From a virus, in the IMG/VR virus record IMGVR_UViG_3300025892_001625, positions 1-29,904 of that record: a stretch of DNA of 29,904 bases; one strand, given 5' to 3'. Below are positions 29,428-29,904 of this stretch, in pieces; within the stretch, counting starts at the first letter, position 1, and every line of letters starts with the position of its first letter. The translations under genes were made by a program, and so were the position numbers. Under the pieces are notes generated by a model that made no database searches, had not been told where the DNA came from, and saw only the letters and a list, made by a program, of their open reading frames with translations.

Positions 29428-29904
29428 ATGGCTACTTTTAAATCTAAACCTTGTGCAACATGTCAAACAGTCTTTACTCCCACCAGTGGGGTGCAAAAGT
29501 ATTGTGAGTTGAAGTGTAAACCCAAATTCTCTTATACCCACACATGCACTCACTGCGGTGCTGCGTTTAAGAGCAAGCAGAAGAAGCAGGTGTTCTGCTC
29601 TCAGCAGTGCTACGGAGCGTCTGGTGCAGCAGCTAAGTCCGGGGCACAAGGTGGCTCAGTGTTCCGTGTCCGTTCGGGCGGTAAAGGGTTTCACCCCAAT
29701 GCTCCTGACATTATCAAAGATGGTAAGTTTGGTACACCTAACTCGTGGTCAGACGATAGAGGTTACATCCTGTATTACTGGGATCATCCTTCCACGACAA
29801 CGAAACGTGTCCATGAGCATCGGGCGGTAGCTTATGCGATGGGTCACAGCATTGCAGGGATGCACATAGATCACATTGACACTGACCGTGGAAACAACGA
29901 TCCG
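29428..29904 (+). CDS. HNH endonuclease with tandem zinc fingers (incomplete at window end)
   Basis: The visible 159 codons run off the right edge. Residues about 9-30 and 38-59 are two zinc fingers with identical spacing, Cys-x2-Cys-x13-Cys-x3-Cys, apparently a tandem duplication for DNA binding. A glycine-rich linker follows, then a mixed region with GYILYYWDHP, and an HNH_3-type core: VHEHRAVAYAMGH, then HIDHIDTDRGNND at the edge, containing the catalytic HxDHID and the conserved NN. This build suits a stand-alone homing endonuclease. It lies directly after the capsid terminator and has its own leaderless promoter, so it is an independently expressed unit within the head-tail gene order. 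Confidence 0.85.
   Translation, partial: MATFKSKPCATCQTVFTPTSGVQKYCELKCKPKFSYTHTCTHCGAAFKSKQKKQVFCSQQCYGASGAAAKSGAQGGSVFRVRSGGKGFHPNAPDIIKDGKFGTPNSWSDDRGYILYYWDHPSTTTKRVHEHRAVAYAMGHSIAGMHIDHIDTDRGNNDP

Noticed and set aside
1-29904. tRNA genes, rRNA, insertion sequences or an integrase/attachment site
   Set aside because: I saw no cloverleaf-like segments, transposase or integrase motifs; gaps between genes are too short to hide them.

Overview
The window is part of a tailed-phage genome (siphovirus-type, HK97-fold head) or a closely related prophage. It contains a two-domain large terminase, an HK97-type portal, a MuF-type head morphogenesis region, a prohead protease and an HK97-type major capsid protein. 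Genes are packed with ATGA or TAATG stop/start overlaps, and almost all lie on the + strand. The host is inferred to be an actinobacterium of moderate GC: several genes start exactly at a predicted transcription start (leaderless), one small protein (25940-26290) resembles a family I associate with Actinobacteria, and the base composition is mixed. No genome-wide search was possible, so the host call is inference.

Layout. 29-4328: a Cas4/RecB-like Fe-S nuclease, a coiled-coil protein, a GT-B glycosyltransferase, two HNH-type proteins and a phytanoyl-CoA-dioxygenase-like enzyme. 4338-10245: small and enzymatic accessory genes, namely a methyltransferase, a ParB-like / PAPS-reductase-like (IbrA-like) / ParB-like trio, a MazG-like pyrophosphohydrolase, a DUF932-like protein, a prolyl-4-hydroxylase-like oxygenase and an FkbM-like methyltransferase. 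10242-11558: the large terminase, the only gene on the - strand, tail-to-tail with the FkbM gene and divergent from the head genes. 11600-29303: head module with a 52-aa membrane protein, portal, MuF extension (apparently reached by -1 frameshifting), prohead protease with a long extension, a very acidic 608-aa protein, a 59-aa protein, a giant protein of about 2443 aa, four further proteins and the major capsid protein, closed by a strong intrinsic terminator. 29428 to the window end: an incomplete zinc-finger HNH endonuclease with its own promoter.

How it fits together. The protease-to-capsid interval, normally almost nothing in HK97-like phages, is here more than 12 kb. It is filled with modular proteins that share short cysteine/histidine and helical modules, also present in the protease extension. 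The giant protein carries a complete Nudix box, a HipA/PI4-kinase-like catalytic core and a possible ADP-ribosyltransferase-like end. Its place among head genes suggests (inference) a capsid-packaged, multi-enzyme protein delivered with the DNA.

The most notable sequence signals are: (1) a canonical slippery heptamer with a Shine-Dalgarno-like element in the portal/MuF overlap; (2) five promoters with 17-bp spacers whose predicted +1 falls at or within about 2 nt of an ATG, two of them using the upstream gene's TAG stop as the first bases of the -10; (3) the giant polyvalent-type protein; (4) a GCxGxH...PC module found four times in three head genes.
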